64,000 bases of DNA from Cytobacillus suaedae. GTDB lineage: Bacteria > Bacillota > Bacilli > Bacillales > Bacillaceae_L. The stretch is from assembly GCA_014960805.1 (NCBI GenBank), contig CP063163.1:1443584-1507583 (forward strand). Direction: 5' to 3'. Below, piece after piece: positions 1-8,621 of the stretch. Numbering within the stretch: position 1 is the stretch's first letter; every line of letters begins with the position of its first letter. Made by a program: the position numbers and the translations under genes. Under the pieces are notes generated by a model. That model had not been told where the DNA came from. It saw only the letters and a program-made list of their open reading frames with translations, and ran no database searches.

Positions 1-2294
1 ACAAGCCACTTTTTGAATTAGAATCAGATATTTATGTATTAGGTGAAAGATTAAGATCAGGCAAGAATCCTAATGCAATATTTGGATTAACAAAGGGGAA
101 GAATGCAAAATATCTATGGAAATCAGCTGTTATTAATGGTCAGCCAATTAGAAATATCGAGGAAATAGACATTTTACAACAATACCTTCTATTGAAAAAG
201 AAGAAAGAAGAAGTTGTTCGAAATTGGAATGCTAATCTTGATGAAATAAGTGGAAACTTAATTGACAGTGAAGATAAACGCCTCTTTAGTACAATCGACA
301 AAGAAGTTGAATTCTATGAGAAGCCTTTACAATTAGGCGCTCTAGTTGAAGGGGTTAAACAATTAACCAGCAACTTGTTACTAAATGGCTCCAACTGGTT
401 AGATTATAATTTTTATCACTCACTTCAATTATCAACAAATTATATGTTTGATGTACTAAACTATAAAGTTTGGGAGAACGAATATGACCTCTACAGAGAC
501 AGCCTGAAAGAACTATTAAAAGACAAAATGATACACAATATTGTTCAAACATTCCTTGATGTATTAAATGATAAAGATGAATCTAGATGGCAGTATGTAG
601 TTGAAGAGTTATCACAGCTAATAGAAAAGAAAAAGAATGTGGATGAATTCTATGAATTAGTTGCACGCCTTGAAACCTATGCACCCAAAACAGCAACCTC
701 AATCACTGACTCTCTTACAAAAGATATACCTATTCCACAGGAAGTACAAAAAGCTTGGGAATTTAAATCCTTATTCGATTGGATGAAGGAGAATCAAGGA
801 TTTGAGGCTGAAAGAATTGAAGAAAACATTAAATCAGAGCAAGACCATCAAAAGAAATTAATCACATCGATTGTTGCTAATTCCACTTGGTTGAATCAAA
901 TTAACGGAATAACAGAAACTCAAAAGAGATCACTTGTGGCCTGGAAAAACTTTATTAAACGATATGGTAAAGGAACAGGGAATAACAAGAGATATTTAGC
1001 GGATGCTCGTAAGGAAATGGAAAACGCACAGTCAGCAATTCCTGTTTGGATTATGCCTGTAAATCAAGTAATTGAAAACTTCCCTATTTATAACGAGAAG
1101 TTCGATGTAATTATTTTTGATGAGAGTAGTCAATGTGACATCATGTCAGTCCCTGTCTTACTACGTGGTGAGAAGGTTATAGTTGTAGGAGATGACGAAC
1201 AAATTAGTCCGTATGGAATTGGTACAAAGGATTCCGAGATTGAGGAGCTAATACAAAGGTATTTAGAAGGTATACCAAATAAGAGATTATTTGATCATAA
1301 AATATCTCTTTACGAAATAGCAGATCAAATTTTCCCTAAAAGTGGAAGGCTAATGTTAAAGGAGCATTTTAGATGTGTTCCTGAAATTATTCAGTTTTCG
1401 AATGATCTAAGCTATGGAGGACAAATGGTACCATTAAGACTTCCGTTTGAAAGTGAAAAATTAGACCCTCCAGTTCTTGCCATTAAAGTGGAAGATGGGT
1501 ATGCATCAGAAGGAAGTTCAAGTTCAATTGTAAATGAGCCCGAAGCAGATAAAATTGTTGAAGACATTGAAAGAATTATTGCAGATCCACAATATGAAAA
1601 CCAAACCATTGGTGTTATTGCCTTACAGGGGAATAAACAAGCAGCGCTTATTGAAAATAAAATACGCGAGAAAATATCGGATAGTGAATTTGTAAAAAGA
1701 AAAATCATCTGTGGGAATGCTTATAGCCTACAAGGTGATGAGAGAGATGTTGTTTTCCTATCGATGGTTATTGCAAATAATAGGAGATTTGTTGCAGCCA
1801 CAAAGAAAGATCAACAACAAACCTATAACGTTGCTGCAAGTCGAGCGAAAAATCAAATGAGGTTATATCATTCGGTTGAATTAGATAATTTAAGTAAAGA
1901 GTGTTATCGATATAAATTACTAAGCTACTGCCAACAGCCTACGAGAGTAAATGACATTGTTGAAAATCTAGAAGCAAAATGTGATTCTCCTTTTGAGATT
2001 GAGGTTCTTCGTATGATTGTTGCAAAAGGATATAAAGTACAGCCTCAAGTTAAAGTAGGAAAGTACCGTATTGACTTCGTAATTGAAGGTATAAGAGATC
2101 GTCTTGCAGTTGAATGTGACGGTGAAAGATGGCATGGTCCTGAAAAATGGGAAGAGGATATGCAACGTCAATACGACCTTGAACGTGCAGGATGGAAGTT
2201 CTGGAGAATTAGAGGTAGAGAGTTTTACTATGATAAAGTTAAATCAATGGAAAGTTTGTGGATGAAGTTGGAAGAATTGGGCATTCGTACTTGA
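1..2294 (+). CDS. SF1 helicase (COG1112/UPF1-like) with C-terminal Vsr/DUF559-like nuclease, 5'-truncated
   Basis: The frame is open from base 3, so the gene starts before the window; the TTG at 192 is internal. Helicase motifs seen in order are II (VIIFDESSQCD, near base 1110), III (VGDDEQISP), a motif IV region (LKEHFRCVPEI), V (SLQGDERDVVFLSM) and VI (NVAASRAKNQM). The Walker A motif must lie upstream, outside the window. The last 100 residues form a PD-(D/E)XK-type fold like DUF559/Vsr (REase_MTES_1575), with PFEIEVL, YRIDFVI and LAVECDGERWHG as the likely catalytic E, D and ExD positions. Family knowledge: such helicase-nuclease fusions are common in anti-phage islands and COG1112 helicases occur in Mokosh-type systems. 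A defence role is inferred from that and from the neighbours. A terminator separates it from the next operon, so it need not belong to the same system. Confidence 0.8.
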   Translation, partial: KPLFELESDIYVLGERLRSGKNPNAIFGLTKGKNAKYLWKSAVINGQPIRNIEEIDILQQYLLLKKKKEEVVRNWNANLDEISGNLIDSEDKRLFSTIDKEVEFYEKPLQLGALVEGVKQLTSNLLLNGSNWLDYNFYHSLQLSTNYMFDVLNYKVWENEYDLYRDSLKELLKDKMIHNIVQTFLDVLNDKDESRWQYVVEELSQLIEKKKNVDEFYELVARLETYAPKTATSITDSLTKDIPIPQEVQKAWEFKSLFDWMKENQGFEAERIEENIKSEQDHQKKLITSIVANSTWLNQINGITETQKRSLVAWKNFIKRYGKGTGNNKRYLADARKEMENAQSAIPVWIMPVNQVIENFPIYNEKFDVIIFDESSQCDIMSVPVLLRGEKVIVVGDDEQISPYGIGTKDSEIEELIQRYLEGIPNKRLFDHKISLYEIADQIFPKSGRLMLKEHFRCVPEIIQFSNDLSYGGQMVPLRLPFESEKLDPPVLAIKVEDGYASEGSSSSIVNEPEADKIVEDIERIIADPQYENQTIGVIALQGNKQAALIENKIREKISDSEFVKRKIICGNAYSLQGDERDVVFLSMVIANNRRFVAATKKDQQQTYNVAASRAKNQMRLYHSVELDNLSKECYRYKLLSYCQQPTRVNDIVENLEAKCDSPFEIEVLRMIVAKGYKVQPQVKVGKYRIDFVIEGIRDRLAVECDGERWHGPEKWEEDMQRQYDLERAGWKFWRIRGREFYYDKVKSMESLWMKLEELGIRT

Positions 2295-2342
2295 AGAGTA
2301 GACTTGTTTGAATACAAAATAAACTAATCGCTTATATATTTT

Positions 2343-2370
2343 AGCCATGGCTCTAGTCATGGCTTTTTTT
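2343..2370 (+). terminator. Rho-independent terminator after the helicase-nuclease gene
   Basis: AGCCATG and CATGGCT pair across an 8-base loop and are followed by seven T. It ends the first transcript before the GHKL operon. Confidence 0.85.
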
Positions 2371-2484
2371 ATAGGTTTTTCCTTATTATGTGAATATTAT
2401 GCTTTTCCTGGAAGTTCATCTACCAAAGGTTCTAGTCTGAATTTCCTTGATATAATGATCAATAGCTTAATTAAACAATTTTAA

Positions 2485-2534
2485 CAAGGTAAGCACCTTG
2501 TATTTGTGAATAAATGGTAAATATTTGGTATGAT
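2485..2534 (+). promoter_or_regulatory. Inverted repeat and putative promoter of the GHKL operon
   Basis: CAAGGT-AAGC-ACCTTG (2485-2500) is a perfect 6+6 inverted repeat, and a TATGAT -10-like hexamer lies at 2529-2534, 30 bases before ATG 2564. No good TTGACA partner is seen. The inverted repeat could be an operator, but no regulator is encoded next to it. Confidence 0.35.
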
Positions 2535-2563
2535 ATATAAAAAGGCAATTAGAGGAGAGGACT

Positions 2564-4486
2564 ATGAACATAAAAGATGAACAACAATTATGGCAATTTT
2601 CACTCATTCCTAATATAGAAGAGTCCAATTTTAATAAGATTCTAGAGAAGTTTTATAACTTAGGAGTAGCGGGATTAGTTCGTGAGAATACGCAAAATTC
2701 ATTAGATGGTAGACTGCTTACATCAGATGAACCTGTAGTCCTAACAATAAAAACGGGTAAAATTTCAAAGGAATCCATTCCAGGTATTGAAGAAGTTAAA
2801 GATAGATTACTGGCACTAAAAGGCCACAACACTTATACGAGAGAGACGATTGAACACATGCATAATAAAATGAATCAAGAGGAAGTTAGCTATATTTCTT
2901 TCGAAGATTCAAATACAAGAGGTCTTAAAGGAGCTAAGAACGGTCAAAGTGAATCTAAAGAAGATACTTGGGCTATCTATGCCTACAATAAAGGTGTTCA
3001 CTCAGAAGAAGAAGATGAAGCCGTTGAAAGCTCAAGAGGTGGCTCACATGGTGTTGGCAAAATCGCTTCCAACGCTGCATCAGATCTTCATATGATGTAC
3101 TTTGCAAACTGTGATGCAGATGGGAATCAACATCTTGGAGGAACAATTCAGTTAATAGAACACAAATACAGTAATCAATGTTTTCGTTCGACAGGATACT
3201 TTACAAAAATAGAACATATTGAAGAAAACAAAACAAAGTTTTATCCTTTTGACAATAGGTTCCATGAAGTATTTGAAAAGAAAACTAGAGGCCTAAAAAT
3301 CATCATTCCTTTCTTAAGGGATCAATTTAATGATGAGAGAGAAATTATCAAAAGTATTTGTGATAGTTTTTTTATTTCAATTCTAGAAAAGGAATTAATA
3401 GTTAACGTTAATGATAAATTAATAGATAGTGAAACTATCAAAGACTATGTCTTTAATAATAATTACTATATCCAAGACATTGCTGAAATGAAGCATGAAT
3501 TTACTCCATTATATATAGATTCTTACCTTTATCAGGAACCTGTACTTCTGAAAGTATCCAATGGAGTAAGCGATTTTAATTTTAACTTATATTTCCGATA
3601 CGATGAAAGAATTCCAAAAGGAAGAGTAGCCATCGTAAGAACAATTGGAATGAAAATTGAAGATAAAAAAATTAAGAATAATGCTAATAAGCCGTTCAAT
3701 GCAGTTTTGATTGCGGGTAAAAATGAAGATGGCTATCTTAAGTCTTTAGAAAATGAATCCCATACAGAGTTAGCTTTTGACCATATTAAAGATCAGCAAC
3801 TACAAAAAAATGCTAAAAAGTTCATTAACAATCTATCAAAAGAAATCATCAAAGTTATCGAGGAAGCCATAAAAAAGAATAATCCTACTGATGGCTTAAT
3901 CAATACAAAAGATATTCTTTACTTAGTGGAAAATGAATTCAAACAAGATCTTTCAGATGCAATGTCCACAGTTAAAATAAATAAGGGGAAATCTGTGGTA
4001 AAAGTATCTATTGATCCTCCTCAGAAAAAGAAGAAAAATAAAAAGCCAGGAGATCCAAAGCCAAAGAAACCGGATGATCCGGATAAACCTAAGCGGTTAA
4101 AAAAAGTAAAACCAAAGGCAGATTCAATTGGAGATGATGAAAAAGCTAATAAGTATAGTGCTCACCCAGACATTGTTGAACGCTTACTGGTTGGAAATAA
4201 AGAATTTGTGAAATTCGACTTTACTGACTCAAAGGAAATTAGAAATGAAAAATTATGTAATATATCATTTTCGATCATTGATGGTATGGGTGTAGAGTAT
4301 ACCGATGAATTCAAAATAACAGATAACTATAGTAATGTAACTGATGGTACCAATGGTAAACAATGCAAAATTGAAAATAACTTACTAAAGGATATTGAAA
4401 TAAACGAAGGTGTTGCACAACTTCAGCTAGAACTAAAGCAAAATTTTAACAGAGCACTAAAGTTTGTTTATTATGTGGAGGTGTAA
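2564..4486 (+). CDS. GHKL-type ATPase (MutL/MORC-like), first gene of a four-gene putative defence operon
   Basis: 640 residues. GHKL (Bergerat) ATP-binding motifs are visible: N box RENTQNSLDG with E41 and N45, a G1-like segment FEDSNTRGL (113-121), and a G2 lid GGSHGVGK (159-166). Residues about 485-520 are a Lys/Pro/Asp-rich linker (KKKKNKKPGDP), followed by a C-terminal domain of about 100 residues that looks beta-rich. The start is ATG with GAGGAGAGG upstream. The next gene begins 2 bases after the stop, with its ribosome site inside this gene, so the two are coupled. GHKL ATPases of the MORC/MutL class are known in bacterial defence operons such as Mza, but there they accompany Z1 and AIPR proteins, which are absent here. 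The ATPase call is firm; the role is inferred. Confidence 0.8.
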   Translation: MNIKDEQQLWQFSLIPNIEESNFNKILEKFYNLGVAGLVRENTQNSLDGRLLTSDEPVVLTIKTGKISKESIPGIEEVKDRLLALKGHNTYTRETIEHMHNKMNQEEVSYISFEDSNTRGLKGAKNGQSESKEDTWAIYAYNKGVHSEEEDEAVESSRGGSHGVGKIASNAASDLHMMYFANCDADGNQHLGGTIQLIEHKYSNQCFRSTGYFTKIEHIEENKTKFYPFDNRFHEVFEKKTRGLKIIIPFLRDQFNDEREIIKSICDSFFISILEKELIVNVNDKLIDSETIKDYVFNNNYYIQDIAEMKHEFTPLYIDSYLYQEPVLLKVSNGVSDFNFNLYFRYDERIPKGRVAIVRTIGMKIEDKKIKNNANKPFNAVLIAGKNEDGYLKSLENESHTELAFDHIKDQQLQKNAKKFINNLSKEIIKVIEEAIKKNNPTDGLINTKDILYLVENEFKQDLSDAMSTVKINKGKSVVKVSIDPPQKKKKNKKPGDPKPKKPDDPDKPKRLKKVKPKADSIGDDEKANKYSAHPDIVERLLVGNKEFVKFDFTDSKEIRNEKLCNISFSIIDGMGVEYTDEFKITDNYSNVTDGTNGKQCKIENNLLKDIEINEGVAQLQLELKQNFNRALKFVYYVEV

Positions 4487-4488
4487 AT

Positions 4489-5337
4489 ATGATCTATAAA
4501 AAGGACGCTAACTTCCCATATCCGTTATTAACAAACACATCTAAAAGTTATGAAAGTAGTAACTTTATTCTAGATGTGAACTTAGATGAGAATTCATATA
4601 ACTTTAGATTTGAAATAACTTATGAAATTGATTCGGACTTTATAAATACTTTAATTAAAAACGGGCAAGCACAGTTAGTATTGGTTATTCAATCAAAGGA
4701 TAATAAGTTTTTTAATATAAGACCTGAAGAAAGATTTATAGAGATACCTAAATCCAGAATTTCAATAAATAATCGAACTATCATTCAGTTACACCTCCAA
4801 TCAAAAGAAGAGATCCATTTTAAGCATAATGAAGATCTAAGTGCTTTCTATCAACAATTTAAGGACCAAATAGTTGTACCTAAAAATTCAATTTTAGGCT
4901 TTTCTAATGTTGTAACATTTGATGGGAGTAGTTCAAAGCCTTTAGATTTATTTGAAAAAAAGGTTGATCCAGAGCTTAAGTCAGATATAAAAATAGAGCT
5001 TGGAACTGAGACTATTATTATCCACTATAAAAACGAGCAGCTACAATTGAATGATTTACCAAAGAGTAACACATTAAATAATCCTTATATTTATCTGGGG
5101 CTGCAAAAGGCATTATTTAGATTCATAGTCAACAACGGAGAAGATGGGGAAGTAGATCTTGAGCAGATTGATGCACCTTCAGATAACCTTGACTTTAAGT
5201 TATACAACCTTATGAAGAAAAAGATGGTTAATGAACTTAGCATTGAGAAAATTGACGAGGTAATACACTCCATTTCTGATAGAATCCTAGAAAGATATAC
5301 TTCTGCAGTAAAGGAGCTAACTTCAAATGGAAATTAG
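4489..5337 (+). CDS. Unrecognised protein, second gene of the GHKL operon
   Basis: 282 residues with no family I recognise. The first 160 residues alternate polar and hydrophobic residues in a beta-rich pattern (FRFEITYEI, AQLVLVIQSKDNKFF), and the last 90 look helical (LYNLMKKKMVNELSIEKIDEVIHSI). It is acidic, with no signal peptide or membrane segment. GGAGGTG overlaps the end of the GHKL gene and ATG lies 2 bases after its stop. The 3' end overlaps the next gene by 11 bases. Tight coupling on both sides suggests a stoichiometric subunit of one complex; that is inference. Confidence 0.6.
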   Translation: MIYKKDANFPYPLLTNTSKSYESSNFILDVNLDENSYNFRFEITYEIDSDFINTLIKNGQAQLVLVIQSKDNKFFNIRPEERFIEIPKSRISINNRTIIQLHLQSKEEIHFKHNEDLSAFYQQFKDQIVVPKNSILGFSNVVTFDGSSSKPLDLFEKKVDPELKSDIKIELGTETIIIHYKNEQLQLNDLPKSNTLNNPYIYLGLQKALFRFIVNNGEDGEVDLEQIDAPSDNLDFKLYNLMKKKMVNELSIEKIDEVIHSISDRILERYTSAVKELTSNGN

Positions 5338-6085
5338 GCTACTAAAGAAGGGCTATAAAAATAATGAACAATTTTACAAAGATTTTATGGATGATCAAAT
5401 TAAACTTAATGATGAATACTTTACAGATGAAGTTGCATTTATAAATGTATCTCCCAATTTTCCAATTTATATTGCACATGGAACCGAAGATGAAAAAAAG
5501 GCATTATTCCTACAGGCTTTTGAGGTCATTTCAGATAGTTATTTAAACACAAACAGAGATTTACACTTTGATGAGGTATTTTGGCACTCATTACTTGCTG
5601 TGTATAAAAGAGATTACTTGCTAAATCATTATCCACAAATAAATGATGGCATAAACCATTTTAATAATATTGTTCTTAAAGATTTTAATTGGGAGAATTA
5701 TATTTATAAATGTGTGTTGGGTGCACAATATATAAATGATAATGTATCAGAAGCAACTGAACGAAACAGATACTACAAATTAATTATCGAAAATCTTGAT
5801 TTATATAACTATATTATTAAGTATGAAATATTTAGAAATGATAAATTTCTAATTAACATTTTGGACATCATAGACGAACTTAATTTTTCTAAGGTAATGA
5901 AAGCGAAAATAACTGGCAGAGATGATCTGGGGAAAGATGAACGTATAGGTAGACGGGTTATTTTTGAGTTTAACAAAAGCTATCCTATTGTCATGTCTCC
6001 TATGCTTGGAAAAGAGGATTTAAAAGAGTTGTTTTTAATGTATTTAAGTTACTATCAAGACGTTGAACAATTACAAACAATTTAA
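5327..6085 (+). CDS. Unrecognised protein, third gene of the GHKL operon
   Basis: 252 residues, rich in Tyr, Asn, Phe and Asp, predicted mostly helical and soluble; no family recognised. The N-terminus is basic (MEIRLLKKGYKNNEQFYKDF). The start ATG lies inside the preceding gene, after GGAGCTAAC. No nuclease or NTPase motif can be read by eye. Its position between a GHKL ATPase plus partner and a GmrSD-like effector suggests an adaptor or sensor, but there is no direct evidence for that. Confidence 0.55.
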   Translation: MEIRLLKKGYKNNEQFYKDFMDDQIKLNDEYFTDEVAFINVSPNFPIYIAHGTEDEKKALFLQAFEVISDSYLNTNRDLHFDEVFWHSLLAVYKRDYLLNHYPQINDGINHFNNIVLKDFNWENYIYKCVLGAQYINDNVSEATERNRYYKLIIENLDLYNYIIKYEIFRNDKFLINILDIIDELNFSKVMKAKITGRDDLGKDERIGRRVIFEFNKSYPIVMSPMLGKEDLKELFLMYLSYYQDVEQLQTI

Positions 6086-6147
6086 GATATAAGAATTATA
6101 ATTTTAGTAATCTAATTGTTAATTCCCAAAGTAAGAGAGGAATCCGT

Positions 6148-8007
6148 ATGATTAAAAATGGTATAAGCTCAGAATTATTAAATATAAAATCTTTTTTAAC
6201 AGAAGAAGCATATAAGTTTATCATCCCAGATTTTCAAAGGGACTTTGTATGGGGACAAGAAGAAGTTCAACAATTATTAGAAGATCTTTCCGAAGACACG
6301 AATGGTTTTTCGTTAAAGGAAGATGATATTGAAGGATATTTATTAGGAAATATTGTATTAATTAAGCCGGACGATAATGAGCGTTTTTTAGTAGTTGATG
6401 GTCAACAACGTCTAACCACTACAACATTAATATGTAAGTCACTAGAAGAAATAGTTGAATCTAAAATAACAAAGTCAAAAAATCAAAAAGAAGTTAAAAA
6501 GTGGCAAATGAAATTAACTGACATTGTTCAATCTTACGCAATTCTAGATGAGGATGATGAGATTAAGGATTGTAAATTAGTACATGATCCTGCATTGAAT
6601 TTTGGTAAAGTATATAAAAATATTCTCTATAATAAGGAATATGAGGCAAAATTAGAGTCCGATCTAAAAATCGAAGAGGTTTATACAACAGCGAAAGATT
6701 ATTTGGAAGCATTAAGTGATGAGCAGCTCAAAAATTTTATCTCTTATTTTAAAAGTCGTGTTTACTTTATCGTAACAGTATCTACCAGCTATAATAAAGC
6801 GTTCCAATTATTCGAGGTACTAAATGATAGAGGGAGAAGCCTAGAGCCCCTTGATTTAGTTAAGAATTTATTCTTAAAAACAATTTCAAAAGATACGAAT
6901 TCCAAAGATGATGTAGAAGAGTTCAACAATGATTGGGTTGAATTTATATCTAATTTGCAGATCAGTCCAAAAAAGAAGATATCTTCTTCTACTTTCTTAA
7001 AACATTATATTATAGGAAAGTATGCTGAAAATATTAAAAAGGATTCCGTATACGAATACTTTGAAAATAAAAAACTAACAACTTCTGAAATTTTTGAGTT
7101 AGTGAAGGATCTTAAATATGTATCAAAGATTTATACAGAAATAGAAAAAGGAAATTATAAAGTGTTTTTAAATGATCACAATATGTTTATTATTTTTAAG
7201 TTATTTAATATTAAACAATTACACTCGTTACTAATTCCCTTCTATAAATCAAATCAGCAATTAAAGGAACAGGTATTGGATTTAGGAGTAAGATTGGGAG
7301 CGTCTGTTTTATTTACATTTACACAGATGAATTTTATTGAGAGTAATTTGCCAACTATTTTAGGACAATATTTTGACGGGTTGAAAAAAGGACAATCCAT
7401 TGAATCTGCTTATAGTAAATTAAATGATGAGGCAAGGAAAATAATCTCAACTAAATCTACTGATATTAAACAAATCCTACCATTAAGGAAACTTGAGAAT
7501 GCTAATGGTAACTTATCAAATAAAGCAGCTATTATTTTAAAATTTATTGAGTTGTATTTTCATGGAAATAGTGCTGTTATCGTGCAACCCAAGAAGCAGA
7601 AAATTACGGTAGAACATATTCTATCAAAAGAAGTTATTTTCGAAAAGGATTCTACAGATGCTGGATTTATTTCGAGCGAGGAAATTAAAAATCATAAAAA
7701 CTTAATCGGCAACTTAACTTTACTTTTTAATAATGAAAACTCAAGTGTTGGTAATAAAAAGTTTAAGGATAAGATAAAATTATATAGTGATCAAGATTTC
7801 ATAATCACGCAGAGAATTGTGAAAGATTTAGTATCCACGACTAAAGGTGGGAAAAACGCAAAACTCGTTAAGGTAGTTAATGAAAAAGAAAATAAGTATA
7901 GTCCGAACGGTAAGGGACATTTTGAGAAAAATTCAATCAAGGATAGATCATCTAATATTGCTGATTTAATTTATGACTTAGTTAACCAAAATGTAAAAAT
8001 ATTATAA
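6148..8007 (+). CDS. DUF262-DUF1524 (GmrSD/SspE-like) protein, last gene of the GHKL operon
   Basis: 619 residues. The N-terminal DUF262 domain is clear: IIPDFQRDFVW (about 26-36) and LVVDGQQRLTTTTL (about 81-94), the DGQQR motif that binds NTP in ParB-like/DUF262 proteins. The C-terminal part carries an HNH/DUF1524-like signature, VEHILSKE (about 487) and NLIGNLTLLFNNENSS. Family knowledge: GmrSD, SspE and BrxU share this NTPase-HNH layout and restrict modified or non-self DNA. The gene starts at ATG 6148 after AAGAGAGGAAT, 62 bases after the previous gene, with no terminator between. It is followed by a strong terminator, which makes it the last cistron. It is the probable DNA-cutting effector of the operon (inference). 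Confidence 0.8.
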   Translation: MIKNGISSELLNIKSFLTEEAYKFIIPDFQRDFVWGQEEVQQLLEDLSEDTNGFSLKEDDIEGYLLGNIVLIKPDDNERFLVVDGQQRLTTTTLICKSLEEIVESKITKSKNQKEVKKWQMKLTDIVQSYAILDEDDEIKDCKLVHDPALNFGKVYKNILYNKEYEAKLESDLKIEEVYTTAKDYLEALSDEQLKNFISYFKSRVYFIVTVSTSYNKAFQLFEVLNDRGRSLEPLDLVKNLFLKTISKDTNSKDDVEEFNNDWVEFISNLQISPKKKISSSTFLKHYIIGKYAENIKKDSVYEYFENKKLTTSEIFELVKDLKYVSKIYTEIEKGNYKVFLNDHNMFIIFKLFNIKQLHSLLIPFYKSNQQLKEQVLDLGVRLGASVLFTFTQMNFIESNLPTILGQYFDGLKKGQSIESAYSKLNDEARKIISTKSTDIKQILPLRKLENANGNLSNKAAIILKFIELYFHGNSAVIVQPKKQKITVEHILSKEVIFEKDSTDAGFISSEEIKNHKNLIGNLTLLFNNENSSVGNKKFKDKIKLYSDQDFIITQRIVKDLVSTTKGGKNAKLVKVVNEKENKYSPNGKGHFEKNSIKDRSSNIADLIYDLVNQNVKIL

Positions 8008-8029
8008 ATTTGTTATTAATATTGATAAT

Positions 8030-8067
8030 GTAAAGGGATTTTGAATGACATTTCAAAATCCTTTTAC
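8030..8067 (+). terminator. Terminator ending the GHKL-DUF262 operon
   Basis: GTAAAGGGATTTTGA pairs with TCAAAATCCTTTTAC around a short loop (one G-T pair), 22 bases after the DUF262 stop. The T tract is broken (TTTTACATTTATTTC). Confidence 0.8.
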
Positions 8068-8294
8068 ATTTATTTCTTATTATGTAGTTAGTAATATAGT
8101 CAAAGTTACTAATAAGCTTTAAATATTTTAAAATTTTGTAGATAAATACATGATAATATAAAACTATAATAAATTTTAAACAATATAAAATGTCTGATAA
8201 AACCTTGATATTAATGGGGGGTTATCCACTAATGTAATAATATGGTATGATAATATTGAAATATATAAACATCTAAACATATAGGAGTATAAGT

Positions 8295-8621
8295 ATGCCA
8301 ACCTACAACAAACTAGTCCGAGACCTAATCCCAAAAATCATAGAAAAAACAGGAAGTAAACCAATTACACAAATCCTATCAGATGAAGATTACATAACTG
8401 AACTTAAAAAGAAAAGCTATGAAGAATTAGAAGAATACATGAATACTACAAATAAAGAAGAGGCTGTGGAAGAGCTTGCAGATGTTCTAGAAATATTACA
8501 TGCTCTAGCAGAGGCTCATGGATCATCTATTAATGAGGTAGAAAAGATTAGAGAAAAGAAAGCAGCCGATCGCGGAGGCTTTAAGGATAAAGTTTTCCTA
8601 GTTGAGGTCCAAGATGACTAA
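8295..8621 (+). CDS. MazG-like nucleoside triphosphate pyrophosphohydrolase
   Basis: 108 residues. It begins YNKLVRDLIPKII and carries the MazG/PRA-PH metal-binding pattern EELEEY...EEAVEELADVLEIL, plus KKAADRGGF near the end, typical of small single-domain house-cleaning pyrophosphatases. The expected reaction is hydrolysis of an NTP to NMP and pyrophosphate. The start is ATG after TAGGAGTATAAGT. Its last 8 bases overlap the PLD-helicase gene, so the two are translationally coupled. I have seen this pair described as neighbours in Bacillus-type genomes and suspect a nucleotide-sensing or depleting module, but that is inference. Confidence 0.8.
   Translation: MPTYNKLVRDLIPKIIEKTGSKPITQILSDEDYITELKKKSYEELEEYMNTTNKEEAVEELADVLEILHALAEAHGSSINEVEKIREKKAADRGGFKDKVFLVEVQDD

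Noticed and set aside
1412-1708. Minus-strand open frame inside the helicase gene
   Set aside because: Shadow of the helicase frame with no ribosome site and no protein-like sequence. The same holds for minus-strand frames inside cadA, the mnxG-like gene and the collagen-like gene.
192-2294. Helicase-nuclease gene starting at TTG 192
   Set aside because: The frame stays open to base 3 with helicase-like sequence and there is no ribosome site near 192, so the gene is cut by the window edge.
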